From positions 42,428 to 106,427 of the forward strand of contig JAKUCV010006184.1 of the NCBI GenBank assembly GCA_028386065.3: a DNA stretch of 64,000 nt, read 5' to 3'. Positions 15,604 to 27,828 of this stretch are shown here, in pieces. The stretch is from Turnera subulata (Eukaryota; Streptophyta; Magnoliopsida; Malpighiales; Passifloraceae). The position numbers and the translations under genes were made by a program. The notes beneath the pieces are model-generated. The model saw only the letters and a program-made list of their open reading frames with translations. It had not been told where the DNA came from and did no database searches. Positions within the stretch are counted from its first letter, which is position 1, and the number at the start of each line of letters is the position of its first letter.

Positions 15604-15960
15604 TTCTTTCTTTCTTTCTTTCTCTCTCCCTCTCTGTGTGTGTTTTTTAACACAATAACGGTGTGTGCGTCGCGCTTTGCCGTTCTTGTGTTCTTTCTTT
15701 GTTTTCTATAATACCAAAAGGGCCACCGCAGCCGAAACTCACCGTTTCGGGGGATGAGAAACCGGAACCGGCTATCTCGCTGTGTTGGTTTATAAATACA
15801 TACACTTACACACGAAGGCGAGTCACGAGGAGAAAACGGAGCGGGAGCGGTTTCCTTCTTTCTTTTTTTCTTTTCTTTTCTTTTCTTTTTTCTTTTCTTC
15901 GAGGAAAATAATTAAGGGAACTGTAGATCTCTTTTCTCTTTTTTTCTTTTTTTTGTTTTG
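15604..15960. promoter_or_regulatory. VIH 5' leader/promoter with pyrimidine-rich microsatellites
   Basis: Immediately upstream of the VIH start codon lie TTTC, CT and GT short repeats (15604-15645), and a second TTTTC-type polypyrimidine tract at about 15855-15960. On the coding strand these are GA-rich, a common feature of plant 5' leaders and core promoters. The transcription start is not visible; the assignment rests on position and composition. Confidence 0.4.
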
Positions 15961-18281
15961 GATAAAGTGAGGGCGAGGTAGGTGATTTATGGGATTCGAG
16001 GATATGCAAATTGAAGAGGAAAAGGGAACTCTTTTTCTTCTTTTGTTGCTTTCGTTTTGTTGCCTTTTTGTTAAATTTTTTGAGGGCGACGTGTAAAGCC
16101 GTAATGGCTCGCGCACTAGAATTGTGTTGTGTTACTACCTAATAAAGGGGTTTTGGATTTTTATGTGTGATTTTTGTTTTCCCATACTTTGTTGTTTGTC
16201 CTTGTCACCGCTTGTAAAGGTTTTTTGGGCCCTAAAAAAATCTGTGTTTGTTGATGATAATGCAAGCGAAGCAAATTTTGTATGCTTGTATGATCTGTTT
16301 TTTTTTTTCCTTCTTTTTGTGATGAGATTGTATGATCTGTTTTATTAATAAAGTATGTTTCTTTGAATGGTCAGAGTGGGTCGCTAAACTTGTGATGCGT
16401 GGACCTGAAATCTTTGAAAGTTTTTCGCTTACCATCATGGATTTATTGAAAGATAAAAGTGCTTTGATGATACGATGATACCACGTGACCCAAGTCTAAT
16501 TTGGTCAAATGGTACACACCATAACATGTGATTGGCGCAACCAATTGTTGATTTTGTTAGACCAAGAACAAAGTGTTCAGTGGTATGAAACTTCCAATCT
16601 TAAGATTGTATTGGTTGACTACCGAAGATAATGATTTGAAATAACATATTTTTTCCTGGAAAAATCATACTTTGGTAGTATGTTATAAAAATTGCCCATT
16701 ATTTTCACGTCTCCAACTACCTCTGCTGACTGACCAGATGAAATCACTTTGAAATTGTGAACTATTTTAGTAAATAAAATAGTGGGTACTAGGCAAAGCT
16801 GGTTTAGTGATGGAAAATAAGCCAGAATGTTCTCGTTTGACAAAGACCTATGTAGCATTGAAACTTAGCAATACAATTAATTAATTATAATTCACTGAGA
16901 TTTGTCTTCCCGTGCCATGGGGTCAACGGCGCTAGGGGAATAGGCCCGACAGAGATTGACGGGCCCATCAACCTAAAGACTGGATTTGGACCACAAGATT
17001 TTAGTGGCGGCTGGTGGTGTCGTTCTTGGCCTTCTCTTTTACTCCGTTCTATTTATACGGACCACAGGAATCGGGATACTGATGATTCCATTTAAAGCTG
17101 TTACAGTTGAGAACCATTTGCTTCTCTCCCCTTTCGTACTTTTCTAGTCATTCCAAAAAATTGCCAACCAACCCCCAAATTTTAGTAATTTTCTTTTTGT
17201 CATTGAAATACTTTTGGTCTGAAGTTAGCAGCTCATCGCCTCATCCCGCTATGTCTATGAAACTCATAAAAAATGCCTTCTTCGTTCTCTTATACGTAAA
17301 TAAAAAGAAAAGGTATTATGATAAGGAAAAAAATGATTCAAAAAACAAGTTGAGGTACACAAGTAGTGAAACATCTCATAAAAAATATTATCGCTCTCTT
17401 CAATCATCTCCTTTTCCAAATCAAGTTGTGGGGCATTTTTGTTTGTTTGTTTTTGTTTATATTTTTCCATGTAGTGTAGCATCCATTATCCAACCTCTCA
17501 TCGGAATCTGACTCTACCAGTCCAAAAAATCATGCATTCACAAGTCGATTGGGCTGCCCAATACCCCACTACCCATATTCCTGTAGGTGGGGTTTTTGCC
17601 TTTTATCGGTGGAGTAAAAGCTTGAAGATCAACTTGATATAAAGCAGCTGATTACAAAACCGATTTAGGAATTTGTTCGCTCTATTCATCTGGTGCATGG
17701 ATCGACTTTCATAAAAACTAAACTATTTTTGCAACATTTTCATTACAACACAGCCGCACGAGATGAGTGAATGACCAAGTTTTAGTAAATTAGTCATGTT
17801 GTTTTTGGTTTTGAATACTTTAATGCATCTCGGGTTACAACCACTGGACGACAGAAAGTTCAAAGAAGAAAATGACACGAAAAGGTCTTGCTGGCGAACT
17901 ATCATCTATTTGTGGTACTGATAGGCTGCTTGTTCAAAGCGAAGATGACAGCATTACACAATGCAACCAAGCAAAACATAGGGACCTACAAAGCTCAGTT
18001 ATCTGATATCTCTTCCTTTCGCTTTATACAATTACAATGTAATGTAACCAAGCAAAACATAAGGACCTACTTGTGTATGGAAAACTTCAATAATGAGGGA
18101 AAAAAGAAACTGGCATGTGTTGCCAACACTAGCATAAATTAAAACTACACCCACAAGCCATTTTTTTGTGGCTTTCCTTCTGGTTTCTGGCCTAATCGAT
18201 GAAGCTGAAAGCTTTTCGTTTCAAGTAAGAAGATTTGATGATTTCAAACAATACCGCATGATGGTTCTATATATTCCAAAC
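15961..18281. other. Intergenic region between VIH and the oxidoreductase gene
   Basis: AT-rich, no convincing gene. Open stretches such as 17107-17511 have low-complexity translations with no family character. A motif around ACCAAGCAAAACATA is repeated near 17966 and 18047, each followed by GGACCTAC. The lower end is the 3' flank of the oxidoreductase gene. Confidence 0.5.
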
Positions 18282-21200
18282 TCATAAAACTCCTTCCTTG
18301 GACGCAGCTGAAACTGCTAATTCACCAATACTTGTCCCAGCAATGTACCCACCAGACCAAGCATTCTGTAAAAAGAAGAAAAAAGCCGTAAAAGCTAAAG
18401 GAAACATTTCTTCATAATGCTACAGTAATCCTATAAATGCCAATGCTAATACAAGATCAGAGAAACGAGATATTATACCAGACCACAGATATTGGATAAC
18501 TAGCAACTACTTTTCATTAAAAACATCAAAAACTACACAAATTCTCTTACGGAAATTTGAGGAAATTCACAGTGAAGAATATAGATTGCAAATCTACATA
18601 AAATTTGGTAATGAAATAATCTAATAAAGGCAGAGCACATAAAAAAATCATCACCATGCATACACAATCTACACACCAACACTATTTCATGCACTTAACG
18701 GATGCTCCTACAACATCCATGTTTTCTCATTTCTCTCACCTGGAAATTAAAGCCCCCAGTCACCCCATCAACATTCAGCACCTGCAGACAATTTTTTATT
18801 TCAGCACTACAAGTAAGAATAGATGGATGTGTTTGAGCATATATTGGAACTGTTGCTACTATTTCTGAGATCTGAACAAGGTCTAATCAATAGCTCATCT
18901 TAGAGAACAAATATAACAAACTAGAAGGCGTGTGAATAAAGGAAAAAGACCTCCCCCGCGAAGAAAAGACGTGGACATATCTTGCTTTCCATTGTCTTCA
19001 GTGAGACCTTCAAAAGGGATATTATTGAGTTATATTTCCAATCACTACAAAGGAGACAGTGAGAGAGATAGAAAGAGGAAGAAACGAGAACCTCAGACAA
19101 GGGAACCCCTCCAGCGGTAACAAATTCATCTTTAAATTGGCCCTGGAGAAAGAATTAAGTTAAAACTATTTCAATAACATATGATAGATATAAGAATGGT
19201 AATCATACACATTGTACCTTTCCTTTTACAACAAATGTACAGTTCTTTAAAAGATGGGCAATGGAGATGAGAGAGTTATTTGGTACAGAAGCCCACAAAG
19301 TATCTCCACTTAAGCCCTGTATAAAAATAGCAAATAGGTCCGCAGTAAATAATTCCATAAAGGATCACAAAATAATAAGTCACTCTGAAGCAGCTGATAA
19401 ACCTCACGATCCAATATATATTTCCAAAACCTCTTCACAAGGCCAAATTCCGGTGGACATGAATTAAGCACCTTTTGTTTCTGCAAACAATTACATTTTA
19501 GTTAAGACTCAGAAGAGGGTGGGTACTCCTCGTACAAGAAAAAAAAATGGGGCCATTCTGCTACATTGCAAATGGATTTATAAGTTTAGAATGCTATGGG
19601 ATGCATGGAAAGGCCAAAAACAATCTTGCACTAAATAAACAAGCACTTATTTGACTTCTAGATTCCCATACAGCTCAAACTTTACAATGCAAACAAGAAA
19701 ATTCAACAGTACAAATGTTTTACAAAGATTACCACAAATTGATGTTTGTGTTGACTGAGAATGGTTTTCATGTCTTCTACATGCAAATCAGGCGTAAAAT
19801 CCACCGCAAGCATTCCTATATCCAATGGAATGATGGATTATTGCGGAAACACACAAACATACACAGAGAGAGAGAGGGAGGAAGGACAGAGAGGCAGATA
19901 TATCGAGATAAGACATAATGGTACCTTTGTAATCCGAACTGAATAAATTACGAGCGCCCCAGGCAGATAGCCGAAGAATTACTGGTCCACTAAGTCCCCA
20001 GTGTGTAACTAACATGGGCCCTACCTGAAATTTGACGAATATAAGTTGTCTCATATGCTTAGCATTTATAGCATGCAACCAGAAAACCATGCCTGTTTCA
20101 GGTGTGGTATCTTCCTCTGGACATTTTCTAATTTCAGCTTTGCTTCAACCTTAGGAAATGTAACCTGAGCATCAGAAAACAAAATGATTAGCAGACATAG
20201 CAGCTAACCCTGCAATTTTTAGATAAGGTAATCATGACAGTGAAAAGATTTAAATTTTTTGAAAAGGTGTATGGATCATTTTGCGACATAGTTTGAAATT
20301 TTCACCAAATCAGAAGGAAAAAAGAACGGAGTTCCCTGAGAAATATGATTCTAGAAAAATACACTTACCCAATAAGTTCATCGTTTGAATGATTACCTAG
20401 TTTTAAGGAATAAAAGATTTGCACATGCAGTATCTCATTCTTGTTGTGAAATCTAAAACAGGGAGTAGATAGAGATGATTACACTTGTTTCATAATATTT
20501 AAGCAAATCTGAAAACCAACATTTCAGACTATTAAACATAGTGCAGAAAAGACATTTCAGACTATTCTCAAAAAAAACGAAAAACATTGTGCGGAAAAGT
20601 TTTGATTGATCAAAAATAATTAATACCCCAGCCAACTCCGCAAGTTGTGAGTCTTCAATCTTGAAAGTAAATAAACTTGGTACCGGATCCACAATTGAAT
20701 GACCAAGCTGAGTTGCAAGAGTATAACCCTTCACATGAAAACACAAAAGTCCATGACGAACTGGAGTTACAAACAAAATGAGGGGAGCTGAAGATTAATC
20801 CATCGGTACCTGCCGGCTACTCCCACTGGCAATCAACAGATAATCAGCTTCTACATATTCAACTAAATCAACTGAGCGCTTTTCAATCTTCAGAACGAAC
20901 TTTTCGCTGGAAGCAACAGATGTATTTGTTACTGTTTTTCCTGTCTGCAAAGAAACTTGACAATACAAGGGCACTTGCATTCAGTTTGCATAACTTTCAG
21001 TACCGATGTATACACTATATGCCACTAAAGTAACAGTATTACTACAGGGATCAGATGAGACCAGTCATCAATTATCCTATCATCTTTCTAAGCATTCATG
21101 TAACATCAGCATCTTATAGAGCATTTAATAATCCCATCCACCAACACGACAGTCTAATTGCAATCTAGCAAGAAAAAGAATGGAAATCATTAAATGAGAG

Positions 21201-22223
21201 AACTTGCAAGTATAAGTTCAAAAAAGCAAATGTCAATCCACTCTTTCAAAACAGAAGATCATACCTCCCCGGTGTTTCGCCTCGGACAGAAGACAATCAA
21301 TTATTGAAGATGAACTGTTGCTGACAGGGAACACTCTGCCATCATCCTCTGTCTAAGGGCATATTGAACATTAATATAACCCATAATAATAAGGTCATAA
21401 ACATTATAATCCATGCAATTTAAGAAGCAACCTTCAGTGCCACTCCACGATTGACAAACCAGGACATAGTATCCATGGGGCCATGCGTGTTGAAAAAAGA
21501 CCCTCTCAATTCTCTATGACCCCTTGGGTAATTTTCTGCCAAAACCTGCCAATAAATTCAACATGAAGCAACAATATAAATCCATAAGGTGGATCCTCTA
21601 CTTTCATGAACAGCAGAGAGAAATCAATACACTGGATCAAAAGCCACGAATTACTACAACACAAAAAAAAGCTAAAAAGTGCAAAAATACCATATTGTCC
21701 GAGCAATGTCCGTTTGTGACATTGCATCTGCCACCGCCAGATATTTTCACCTACCAATAACAATGAACATTACTATTCCTCTCTACTTTTAAATGTGAAG
21801 ATTTTGAAGAAATATCAACAAGAGAAGGAACGAGCTAAAACCTTAGAGAGAGGCTTTCCTTTCTCGATAACCAGGACGTTAAGGTTAGGCGCCAATGTCT
21901 TGGCTCTAATCGCTCCGTACACACCTGCCGCTCCACCTCCGACCACCACCAGCAGCTGCTCCTCACCTGACTACTCAACGAAACCAAAAGAGAAAGTAAA
22001 AGTAAATAGATGAACATAGTGAAAAGGAAAACGGAGCGTAAGTATAGGAAACAGGAGATGAGATTTGTTTTACCTTCTGGAGTAGGGGAGTGGCGGTTGC
22101 TGTAAATTTGCGCTTGTTTTGTGCCAAAATAAGATGATAATGGGGGAAGCCGGTGGTGGTGCTACTAGCAATCCTGGAAGGAGTTCCAAACTGGAGAAAC
22201 AAACGCGGTAAATTCAAGCTCAT
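18282..22223 (-). CDS. FAD/NAD(P)-binding oxidoreductase, HI0933/BaiN-like family
   Basis: Flavoprotein of the plant family that includes At5g39940; substrate unknown. Sixteen exons join in frame to 484 residues: 22074-22223, 21842-21970, 21691-21750, 21432-21545, 21265-21352, 20810-20955, 20627-20728, 20093-20164, 20024-19925, 19733-19815, 19403-19480, 19218-19316, 19092-19142, 18951-19007, 18740-18781, 18282-18365. The N-terminal 50 residues are rich in Ser/Thr/Arg and may be an organelle transit peptide. The dinucleotide-binding motif VVVGGGAAG is at 58-66, followed by GGGRCNVTN at 98-106, both typical of the family. Other family blocks are [48 protein letters not shown] and the C-terminal [10 protein letters not shown]. 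Intron 8 appears to be GC-AG. The start is the ATG at 22223. Appears functional. Confidence 0.92.
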
Positions 22224-23202
22224 GATGGTTACAGTGACGGTTCTTTACGACATGAGAGCCCTGAGCCCGGGATTTTCCGGTGAATTTTGGTTTTGAGAGT
22301 TTTTGTTTGAAAAAATTGGAAGGGACGAAAATGTCTGACGAGGTTTTAGCAGATCTTTTGGTGACCGGGCCATGTCGACTACCAACAATATCCCTTGCAT
22401 GTTCAGTTTCATCCTTCATCTTCGGCCCAGCCCATTACGCTGGTTAGTGTCTCTGGGTCATATCGACGAGCCCAGAGGGGCCGGGGGGCAGATAGGGAAA
22501 AAAACGTCGTGCAAATTCTTTCTTAAACGACGCCGCAGCTCTTGCATTGTGAATTTCGCTCGTTCCAGAACCTGTACTGTGCCGGAAGCTCTCTTAATTA
22601 AGCTTCCACCAAAAAAAAGCTCTGTTAATCAAGCTTGTCAACGGGGTTACGGGGGCACGATATTTTCGATCCAGACGTGGTCAAATCCGGGTTCAACCAA
22701 GCAATTTACAAAGGAGCATCCACACATAAAAGCTTCTGATCCTGCTTAACCCCGTTTCAACCAGCCGGGCTGATCCGGGTTCGAAAACATTGCTCCAAAT
22801 ACTATTGCATTTATAATTATACAACTAACAACATTGTGACATTTCGACAAAAAAAAAAAAACAACATTGTGACATTTCTTTGACAAAAACATTGACATTT
22901 CTGAGATTAAAAAAAAAAAAACTGTCTAATTAGTTCTACAAGATTTCAGAAAGCATACACTACAGTTTAAAAAATCCTGAAATAAGGTACAGATTGTCTG
23001 TCTATTACCCTGACAGGGTCGACCAAACACATGGATGTAGTACAAAAATTAACTTCCCAGCAAAAAGAAAAAAAAGGTCAGATATACAATTTGGCGATGG
23101 CGATGGCGGTTGAGTATGTTCTTTGATAAGGAACATGAACGACCGATAATTACATCCAACGAACCGATTCAAACCACCAAGCCATAAAACTTGCATTCCC
23201 CT
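22224..23202. other. Intergenic region upstream of the oxidoreductase gene
   Basis: Holds the promoter and leader of the oxidoreductase gene (right next to 22223) and the 3' flank of the first DUF569 gene. The sequence ACAACATTGTGACATTTC is repeated near 22829 and 22861, separated by an A-run. No other gene is seen. Confidence 0.5.
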
Positions 23203-24271
23203 TCATGATGAGGGTACCACAACAACGTGCATACTGGTGTTGTTTGGTGGTAGATGTAGCTTAAGAGGATAAAGCTTCCCATTCAATGGATTCTTGGAAC
23301 ACACATCGATTTCACCCAGACCCGTCACTTCTTGCAGTTTCTCTTTCAGTTCCTCCACCGTACTCCCCTTGAAAGCCAATGTGTTCACTTCGTTCTCATC
23401 AACAACACCTTCTTTATTATCAGCCACACTGTAATAGATAACCCTTCCCTCATTTTTTGGAGGCGAGCAAGGATAGTTAGAGTCGTCGTCGCGCTGCACA
23501 AACAAAAAACAACAGATCAGCAAAATCCCACCTCAAATCTCATTGCATTAACAACAAGGAAAATGCTTTAGTTACAGAATTTTGTACCAAAAGTGCTATA
23601 AAGCACCAACAGATGTGTTAATCAATAAGTGGTGGATCCCTTTTTAAATCACATAACCACATATTGACAAAATCATATCATTTTAATGATGATACCTCCA
23701 TTCTTGACGGCCCAGGGGATGATAGGGACGAGGTGGGTGCAGGTGAAGTAGGGGAGGTTGCTCTACGCCGGGCATAATGAGGGGATTCTGCTATTGCTTG
23801 CGGGGTAGGCTCATCATCGTCAGTCCTGAACTCTACAATATCTACATCCCACAGGATCCAATCTCTCGTGGCAGCTCTGTGAGGAATATCGTGGGTGATG
23901 GAGTTCCTCCAGGGTGGCACCCCTCCATTTGCACGCAAATACTGGCCATATCGGGTCTTGAGCTTGACCTGGACTCCTTCCCTGATAGGCTCCCATTCAA
24001 CGGAAGAATCCAATCTGCCAGGCAAAGTTTGCAGCACTTTCTTGCCTCTCATCCCTAGAAGGAATGGCAGGTTTGAAGCTGTCAGGTATTTTCCGTAACA
24101 ACTCTTCAGGCGCAAAACCGGGGCGCCTTCCACGAATTCCACCATCCATTTTGCGCTCTTGACCGTGCCATGCCTGTCTTGGCAAACAGTTTCTTGGTCA
24201 TTTTCCGCTAGCAGGTACTTGTCATGGTGGCTGCGAAGACGAACTGATTTTGCTTTGTGGAAAAGATCCAT
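23203..24271 (-). CDS. DUF569 protein, intact tandem copy 1
   Basis: Plant-specific DUF569 protein with an actin-crosslinking/fascin-like beta-trefoil fold; molecular role unknown. Exon 1 (23696-24271) encodes the first domain from MDLFHKAKSVRLRS through the family hallmark PPWRNSITHDIPHR to an acidic and Ser/Pro-rich linker. Exon 2 (23203-23493) encodes the short second domain, starting near GRVIYYSVADN and ending LKLHLPPNN..VVVVPSS, the usual family C-terminus. The intron (23494-23695) is GT-AG and the joined product is 288 residues. Start ATG is at 24271. About 350 bp of upstream DNA is duplicated along with the gene at 28687-29040, so the two copies probably began with the same promoter. 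Confidence 0.9.
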
Positions 24272-25116
24272 AAAAACACTCTAGACAACATAAGGAATCA
24301 TAGGATTAGCAGTTTGGAAAATGATGCAGTACACAATAAAAGAAACTGGACAATTAACGAGGATGTTTTTCATTTGTTGCAAATGGAGAAAAAGCAGAGA
24401 TACCCTTCAAACCTGATGAGTAAAATTTTATAAGTGAGATATACCTGATTAATTTGATCGACGCAGCAAATGATTTTCAATCAATAAGTTTCAATCAATT
24501 GTCCTGATCAGTTGCTTGATAGTGTTTAATTTCCGAGATGCGCTAAGGTTATGGGGTCGTGTATCGGAGTTATGATCCAATAAGCAAGAAAATAGGAGAA
24601 TTTGTGCCCTCAAGCCAAATTACCCGTAATTTTTGGTGCTACCAGTTTTAATGGCCATTGCTAAATTAGGCTATTGACAAGCAAAAAAAGAGGGAATGTA
24701 GAAATTCTTGCTCTTCTCGAAGATGGCCGGTTTATTATAATTCAGTTACCTGCATAACTTCACAAACAGGCAGAATTAATTTGCGAATTTATCCTTGTTA
24801 GGATCCACTATATTTCTCTCTAATTAAAGGATACCTCATACGTTTTGTGTATATAAAAACACCACTTTTGCAGCCCATTATCGTCACTTTTTATAGCTTT
24901 TTTTGTGCTTTATGACTTAACAATTCAGTCTTCACAAATTTTCCGTATAAAATATTGATATATCAAGTATTTTCCACATACTAGCTTTTGCGCGTCTAAA
25001 AAAATATAATTTAATTATTCTCTAAAATTGATTATTATTAATATGAAAATAAAAACGAAATTATACATATAAAATAGTAAAGTAATTATTTTATTAATAA
25101 ACAAGGTAAGAAGAAG
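24272..25116. other. Upstream region of DUF569 copy 1
   Basis: 24272-24620 is homologous to 28687-29040 upstream of copy 2, sharing for example ACTGGACAATTAACGAGGAT and the AAATGGAGAAAAAG segment; it is the likely promoter and leader. Beyond 24620 the DNA is very AT-rich with no gene. Confidence 0.6.
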
Positions 25117-25130
25117 TGTCGATGATCTTC

Positions 25131-25301
25131 CAAATTATTGACCGTCATCCAGGAGAACATGGTCCTGGATGGAGGCAGGTTCCGGCACATGATCCTTAAT
25201 TCGGTTCAAGATGCGGCTAATCATGCCCTGAAGACCATCCAGCGAGCTCTAATTCGTTGTTTCCCTATGAACAACAGGAAATTGTTGATTCCAAGGCCAA
25301 G
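25131..25301 (+). pseudogene. Phytocystatin C-terminal domain fragment
   Basis: Reading across frames, the DNA encodes a piece resembling the C-terminal extension of long plant cystatins: HPGEHGPGWRQVPAHDP, then SVQDAANHALKTIQ, then SNSLFPYEQQEIVDSKAKV. The first and second blocks are separated by a stop codon and frame change near 25197, and the second and third by another frame change near 25243. The last block ends at a plausible GT donor (25302). No N-terminal inhibitory domain is seen nearby, so this is an isolated, non-functional fragment. Confidence 0.7.
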
Positions 25302-25499
25302 GTTAGTGGCTTTTGCTTATGGGTTTTTGTTGGTTTGGTTGGTTCCTTTGCAACGGGGGCTTATCATGCTACAAATGAGGAAATTAGCAGTGCTTAGTTG
25401 CTTGTCAAGTGAAGACAATTATGGTTTCATTTCTCATGAATCCTTTGTTTGGAAAGGATTTTGGTCTTTAAAGGTTGAGATCGTAGGATAATGCTTTTG

Positions 25500-25862
25500 A
25501 CTTAACTGCATATATGAAAAAAGTTGATGGTCGTGTTATAGAGAGCCCTGCCGCCCACGGTCTTTGACACGGGAATGGAGTACCTCCAAGCCTTTTGCAT
25601 GCCAGTTTGGCCAGATGGAAAGCGGCGGCGCTGCTCTGGTGAAGACAGCGCCATCTCACTCTATGTGACGGACAACACACCGCTTTACAAGATAGGCCAG
25701 GCGTTGGCTTGGCATTTAAGGTTCCAGTTTTACCCTTGTAACAAAGGGGGGGCGACTATATACCTCTTCCACTGCCATCACTTTAATGCCCCGACTTTGG
25801 TCATAAGCCTGCGTTACAAGGCTCGGCGATGCTACGCTCTTTTACCTGCCTTTATAAACTAA
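25500..25862. other. Unassigned GC-richer stretch
   Basis: This segment is more GC-rich than its surroundings and stays open on the plus strand from 25575 to 25862, with overlapping open frames on the minus strand. I recognise no family in any frame. It may be a degraded transposon or gene fragment. Confidence 0.25.
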
Positions 25863-26161
25863 TCTACTACGATCTCTCTTGACGATGTGGGATCTTATTT
25901 TTGTTCTCTTGTTCCTTTTTGTTAATGCACGCAATTAATTAATTTTAAGTTTGGTGTTGAATTACTAATAGTTGGCCCATATATCCTGGTTTTCTCTCAA
26001 AAAGATATATCCTGGTTTTCGTTCTTTTTTCTTTTCTTTTTGGGTCATGGGTCTACATTTGGATGCAATTGAGTAGATTCGATAATCTTATTACAAATTT
26101 TTTAAAAAATGATTAGCATAAGAATTGTACAAATAGGGGCATGTATAAACAGTCCTGGCCG
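25863..26161. other. Intergenic spacer with tandem duplication
   Basis: ATATATCCTGGTTTTC is duplicated at about 25979-26021. No gene is seen. Confidence 0.5.
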
Positions 26162-27513
26162 CTAATTAGAGGGAGAAGTCCTAGCTTCTTTATTAGAGAC
26201 AGCTATAGTAGTAGTACCACCTGCTGCATAGCTACGGACGCTCTCCTTGGAATTAGCGGTGCTCTCTCTACCATCCCCCTCATCTAAACTGATTTCATCG
26301 TTGGATGTACCCTCCTCTTCATTATGTTCACCCAAGAGAGTGCGAGAGTGTGCTCCTAGGAGGTCGCCAGTGGTTGGCCCTGAAGAGACATTATTCTCGA
26401 AGTCATGGATGATCTCTGGACAAAGGTAGGACACATCTTCCTCAGGATAGCGGTCCAAGACGAGCTGCTGGTGCCGGAGTGTGGCCCTCTCCACGTAGCC
26501 TAGGATTTTGCCACCGTATGAGTTTAGAGTCTGCACATGGCCCTCTATCTCAGCCTCCAGCTCCTGGATACGAGTGGTTTGTGACCTCTTGATGGCTTGA
26601 ATAGTTTCGAGTTCACAAGAAAGACGAGAGTTCTCATCCTGAAATGACTTGAACTTGCGCTCTGAGACTGCACGAAGCTTTTGTTCCTCCTTTAAGGTAA
26701 GCTCCATTTTCTTGTTGAGCTCCATGAGTCGGCCTATCTCGGACTCGAACTTGGACGTCTTGTCCTCAGCAGCTTTCCTCTTAGAGTACAAGTTTCGGCT
26801 TTGGCAAGAGAGCATGTGAGTTTGAAATAAAGCCTGCAACGAAACAAAGAGAAGGCTTATGATCACAGGATAATGAAAAAAATAAAGAGATCGAGGATAA
26901 ACAATCATTACCTTGGTGAGGAAGGAGGCGTGAGAGGAGTACAAATTGGATGTAGAGCTTTGGTACTCTCTCTGAATCTCAGGATGGACATTATAGACTT
27001 TGTCCCCAAAAACAATCAAGGCCTTCTCTCCAGTTTTGAGGTCGGGAGGGTTGTTCATGATGCGTATGAGGTCGGGAAAGTTCAACTTCTCTAGGTTTGA
27101 TTGAGGAATGCAGTTCTCTGAAACCTTAGAGGAATGTTCTGTGGTGGTGTTGACATCATCAAAATGAGGGACTGTCAGAGCCAAATAAGACCCTAACGTG
27201 ATAGGAGTATCCAGAGATTGAGATCTAGAGATTGGAGGACGAGAAGATGACGAGGACTCATCATGGTGGCGCTCCTTTGAAGTCGAATGGGTAGCAGATT
27301 TTCGTAAAACATGGGGAGGAGAGTTTCCAATTACAGGAGATGGAGCCCTGCTGCTGGATGCACGGTCGAGGGACTCTTCCAACGTGAGTACCTTCTTTTC
27401 AGACGGGTCCCAGGAAATGTCACGAGAAGAAGACGACTCGCGCATACTAGAGGGATGATCCCTCTGAGAGGACTGTGAAGAAGACTTCAATAACTTGAAC
27501 TTGTTAACACCAC
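26162..27513 (-). CDS. Uncharacterised coiled-coil protein, 5' part missing
   Basis: Not recognised as a named family. Exons 26912-27513 and 26162-26833 are separated by a clean GT-AG intron of 78 nt that has no stop and keeps the frame whether or not it is removed. The first exon is Ser-rich and carries a short globular segment with PDLIRIMNNPPDLKTGEKAL. The second is a long charged coiled coil (from SKRKAAEDKTSKFESEIGRL onward) ending in a segment with DRYPEEDVSYLCPEI and an acidic/Ser-rich tail. No ATG exists in frame at the left; an acceptor (TTGCAG, exon from 27513) shows that upstream exons are missing or beyond recognition. A gag-like or transposon-derived origin is possible. It may be a gene fragment rather than a working gene. 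Confidence 0.5.
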
Positions 27514-27828
27514 CTGCAATTTAAGACAAGAACACATGGTCAGAACACTAAAGAGAACGTGCAAATTAAGAATACCATATACTCTGACAAGAACCTTAAT
27601 GGGTCATGATTGCCTCTAGAATCATCCCCAAGACTTGGCATATTCTGCCATGTTATTGATCTCAGGGCCTAAATTTTTTGCTTTGCAACATCCCTCCCAT
27701 ATGCTGATAATCTTTGTTGTGATCCCTTTATCTAAGTTGTATTTAATCCCTATAATTTGTGAAGAGCTTCATATGTATCCGTTAAATTTATAGTTCAGGT
27801 TCTTAACTGAGACCTGTGACTTCAATTT

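Noticed and set aside
17107..17511. 134-codon open frame on the plus strand
   Set aside because: Low-complexity, Lys/Ser/Phe-rich translation in AT-rich DNA, with no splice context or homology recognised.
22760..22790. GGGTTCGAA, a possible tRNA B box
   Set aside because: No matching A box or acceptor stem could be folded around it; no tRNA genes were found in the window.
27540..27660. Possible upstream exon for the coiled-coil gene (TWQNMPSLGDDSRGN...)
   Set aside because: Its donor (ATG|GTATTC) has a phase that does not fit the acceptor at 27513, and a stop lies close upstream.
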